Shown here piece by piece: positions 60,963 through 64,000 of a stretch of DNA of 64,000 nt. The translations under genes were made by a program, and so were the position numbers. The notes beneath the pieces are model-generated. The model searched no databases, was not told where the DNA came from, and saw only the letters and a list, made by a program, of their open reading frames with translations. The stretch comes from Physcia stellaris. Taxonomy: Eukaryota; Ascomycota; Lecanoromycetes; Caliciales; Physciaceae. Location of the stretch: contig JABSSW010000040.1 in NCBI GenBank assembly GCA_018902385.1, positions 124,001 to 188,000 of the forward strand, written 5' to 3'. Within the stretch, counting starts at the first letter, position 1. Each line of letters begins with the position of its first letter.

Positions 60963-62757
60963 ATGGTATTAACATGCACACCAAGAACACAATCCAACCC
61001 GGACAGCTTCCCCACCCTTCAGCTCTTCATCCTAGGTACGTACCATCGCTCGGCTTTCGCTGGATCTGTATGCTGACCATTTCACAGCAATATGTCGGGT
61101 TGCAGAGCCTATCGCATTGGCCTCATGCTTTCCCTACGCATGGGTCATGGTGAAAGACTTTCACGTTGGCGGTGAACACGACGCCTCCTTATGGGCCGGT
61201 ATCTTCATCTCTGCCTTCGCCCTCGCCGAGAGCCTCACGGGCTTGCTCTGGGGCTGCCTCTCGGACCGAATCGGTCGGAAGCCAGTTCTCCTCATCGGAT
61301 GCACCGGCACAATGCTTTCACTCCTCGTTGTCGGTTTCTCCACCAACTTCTGGGTCGCCTTGGTTGGTAGGGCCCTAGGCGGCTTGCTCAGTAAGTGAAC
61401 CAGTGCCTCGAACCTATATCGAACCATCACTTAGTGAAAATGCAGATGGCAACATTGGGGTAATTCAAACAATGGTCGGCGAGCTCGTGAAAAAACCAGA
61501 GCATGAACGTGAGTGGGCATTCCCAGGGATACTATCCTTCAAGCTAAAGTCAACAGCAAGAGCATACGCGGTGATGCCATTCGTCTGGTCGATTGGGACG
61601 ATCATCGGACCGGCAATTGGAGGTACCTTCGCTCAGCCCGCCAAATCCCTCCCCTCTCTATTCTCTCCTCACGGTCTTTTTGCCCATTTTCCGTACCTCC
61701 TTCCCAATCTCATTTGTGCCGCGCTGCTTGTCGTTAGCATAATCTTCGGCTACTTTTTCCTTATCGAAACACACCCGGACATGCAAGCATGGAGCACACC
61801 GGAAGAACTTGATCATACAAACGCGGAGACGCCCTTGTTGGCCACTGCAGGAGCTACTGCCAATTCAGGTGGTGTTGATCTACGCGCTGACAGCTACGGG
61901 ACCTTTAATGACGTTGAAATTGATGAGGAGAAGCAATGGCTGGTGAATGCGGATGGATCATCTCGTCCGCCCTCAATACACAAGGAACCACCCAAGTACA
62001 TGACCAGTCGGGTGATCCAGATTGTTATAGCTCTTGGTATCTTCACATACCACTCTATGACATATGACCACTTGATGCCAATCTTCTTCCAGGATAAGCG
62101 CGGCGTCGACCATCCCCCGACTTCGGCTTCGTCTCCGTTCGATATTCCCGGGGACTTGGACTGAGCACTCCTGCCGTTGGTATCATTATGTCCTTCAATG
62201 GTCTGATTGCTCTTTTCATTCAAGCTGTCGTCTTTCCTGTATTCGCCGCTTGGCTTGGCATATGGAAGGTTTTCATTCTGGTCACCATCCTTCATCCGAT
62301 TGAGTACGTCATGGTCCCATATCTCGCACTACTACCGGATAATCTTGTCTATCCTGGCATCTGGGTCTGCCTGACTGTTCGGAACTTTACCTCCATCTTG
62401 GCTTATCCGGTCATTCTTATCCTACTCAAGGAGGCCAGTCCATCACCCTCCGTGCTTGGCAAGATTAATGGACTCGCAGCATCAGCAGGCGCTGCATGCC
62501 GTACTGTGGCTCCTCCAGTAGCCGGCTATCTGTATGGGCTTGGTTCTACAATCGGCTTTACGGGTTTAGCATGGTTTGCAAGTGCGGTTGTTGCGGTCGT
62601 CGGAACAATTCAGTTGTTCTGGGTTGAACGCGACAGGAATAAATTTGCTACCGTCAGATCAGTGGCACGTTGTATGCATCACCCAGAGCGGCAAAGCAGG
62701 CGAAGTGATGTGGTCCACATCCACGTGGTGAATCCCGAGGAGAGGGGCGAGGATTGA
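60963..62757 (+). CDS. MFS transporter (yeast YCR023C / ZIF-like), with a frame break
   Basis: Major-facilitator membrane transporter. Exons 60963-61035, 61088-61390, 61446-61508, 61557-62757. The 48-nt intron 61509-61556 is a multiple of three; removing it gives PEHEPRAYAVMPFVWSIG, the usual family sequence. Segments ICRVAEPIALASCFPYAWVM, GLLWGCLSDRIGRKPVLLIG (motif A) and PFVWSIGTIIGPAIGG are typical, with a long hydrophilic loop at about residues 250-325. At 62150-62153 a run of four G causes a frame change: the left frame stops at 62162-62164 while the family continuation (GLSTPAVGIIMSFNGLIALF) is in another frame. One extra G would join them into 546 aa. Either an assembly error or a recent null allele. 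Substrate unknown. Confidence 0.88.
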
Positions 62758-63229
62758 TATACAGCATAACGAGACACGCTTTGACCTGCTTCAAGCTTCA
62801 TTTGACTGATATACCTTAGCGTTACGAAGCGTGGCGTTTGGGATTGGAGCTTGGGAGTGACGGCATGACATTGAAAACGAAAGGTTAAGCATGTAGATAG
62901 GCGTTGGCTAATGGGCTTAGGAACGAGACATGATAGTTTGATTTATTAGGTACAGTCGTCACGGTAGAGAATAGAAATAAAGTGCTTAGAATGCTCGTTT
63001 CACGTTCACTATCACCTTCACCCGTGTAGAGGTACCTAATGACCATTCACAGTCCCAATGGAAATTGCCGTCCGGTATAGCGTCAAATAGGGGTTAGAAT
63101 CACATGATGTAAATGATACCGAGGCACATTGACCTCTATCCATCGCGTCGATCGAGAGTTGACAACTGCCAAAGCAGAGTAGGCTTCATTGTCATCTCAA
63201 CCTCCTGGTATCATCGCAACCCTTTACCA
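62758..63229. other. Intergenic spacer
   Basis: MFS 3' end and promoter of the TMEM135-like gene; nothing else recognised. Confidence 0.5.
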
Positions 63230-64000
63230 ATGTCCAAACCCGTTGACATAGATCCTATCCTCCGAAACACGCTCCGATACACACTCAGCGCGAAAGAGTA
63301 CAAGACACTGCACGAGTATCTAATCAGTCGCTCTCCGCGAGCTGTTCGAAGAAAAGCCCCTCGACCTCCCAAGTACGACTCAATTGTTCAATCGAAGAAC
63401 GAATTCAATGTTGCCGCCATCCGTGCCTCGCTACGAGTCTTTATCGCGACCCAGACTGGGCTCACGATCTGGGAATTGATCACTTCGTCTCTACTCGCCA
63501 AAGGAGGGCGACCCAAGTAAGGCTATGACTCGCAGACCAAGACCATTGGCTAATCTCAAATTTACAGGAAGAAGCCGAGGACATCAATCTTCAAATCTCC
63601 CAAGTTCCGGCTTTCCCTGTCCTTATCACTCATCCTTCTTCTCCACCGACTGCTGTACCGCTTCTTCTCACGCCTCCGTGTAAACCTTCTCACGAAAGAT
63701 GCTGCACCATTTCGGCGGCGCAATCCTCGAATCTCCAAGTCTCTGACTTCGAACCTTGCGCCGGCAATTGGAGCAAGCCTAGCAGGATTTGCATTGGGGG
63801 TATACCCAGCAGATCAATTGAGGGTCACAATCTCTATTTATGCAGCCACCAGGGCAGCAGAATTCACGTACAATACGCTAGAAAAGGATGGCTGGTTTAG
63901 TAATAAACCATCGTGGGTTGGCAGCTGGATGTTGATGCCGTTAGCTACGGGGCAGTTGTTGCACGCTTTTGTATTCGACAGGGACTGCTTTCCCAGAGTA
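63230..64000 (+). CDS. TMEM135-like integral membrane protein (5' part)
   Basis: Runs off the window. Exons 63230-63516 and 63568 onward (51-nt intron; splice CCC-AA/G-AAG gives GRPKKKPRTS). The Met at 63230 (MSKPVDIDPILRNTLRYTLS) is preferred over an in-frame Met at 63113 because the added sequence looks like leader. A basic N-terminus is followed by hydrophobic segments (LSLSLSLILLLHRLLYRFF; LAPAIGASLAGFALGVYP) and GSWMLMPLATGQLLHAFVFD with the RDCFP end that I associate with TMEM135 and its fungal relatives. TMEM135 proteins are linked to peroxisomes and mitochondria; the role here is inferred. Confidence 0.75.

Overview
The window is nuclear DNA of a filamentous ascomycete (Pezizomycotina). 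The genes are split by short GT-AG introns of about 46-82 bases, with a few longer ones, and carry fungal versions of conserved proteins. I cannot place it below subphylum. All gene models were built by hand from reading frames, splice signals and remembered family motifs; almost every multi-exon model closes in frame.

Layout. 1-5.8 kb: a secreted GMC oxidoreductase flanked by gene-poor DNA with decayed short repeats. 5.8-13.6 kb: DNA polymerase alpha catalytic subunit (minus), divergent from an FAD/NADPH monooxygenase (plus). 15.8-26.3 kb: eIF4G (plus) converging on a disordered protein of unknown function (minus). 27.4-34.3 kb: a DEAH-box RNA helicase (plus) converging on a mitochondrial UbiB/ADCK2-type protein (minus). 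34.4-45.7 kb: an 11.3-kb AT-rich mobile-element island. 45.8-48.9 kb: cytochrome c heme lyase (plus) converging on succinyl-CoA ligase beta (minus). 50.1-55.6 kb: two divergent small paralogues with a small heat-shock protein between them. 57.3-58.8 kb: a secreted protein with a Ser/Thr-rich tail. 61-64 kb: an MFS transporter and the start of a TMEM135-like membrane protein. Three neighbours around the island (ADCK2-like, heme lyase, succinyl-CoA ligase) are mitochondrial.

The most unusual region is the island. It has about 127-base terminal inverted repeats (TIRs) and sits in what must have been a promoter of about 250 bases shared by the ADCK2-like and heme lyase genes. Inside lies an intact-ended LTR retrotransposon: two 279-base LTRs, TG...CA ends and a perfect 5-base target duplication TTTAC. 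The LTRs differ at 21 sites, all transitions, and 19 of these are C-to-T where the C is followed by T or C (17 CpT, 2 CpC). CC/GG dinucleotides are nearly absent from the island while CA/TG and CG persist, and TpA is not in excess. This is not the CpA-directed pattern of classical repeat-induced point mutation (RIP); it looks like a RIP-like process with a CpT/CpC preference.

Three single-base losses in G runs break the reading frames of two otherwise well-preserved genes (two in POL1, one in the MFS transporter). Assembly error is the likeliest cause.
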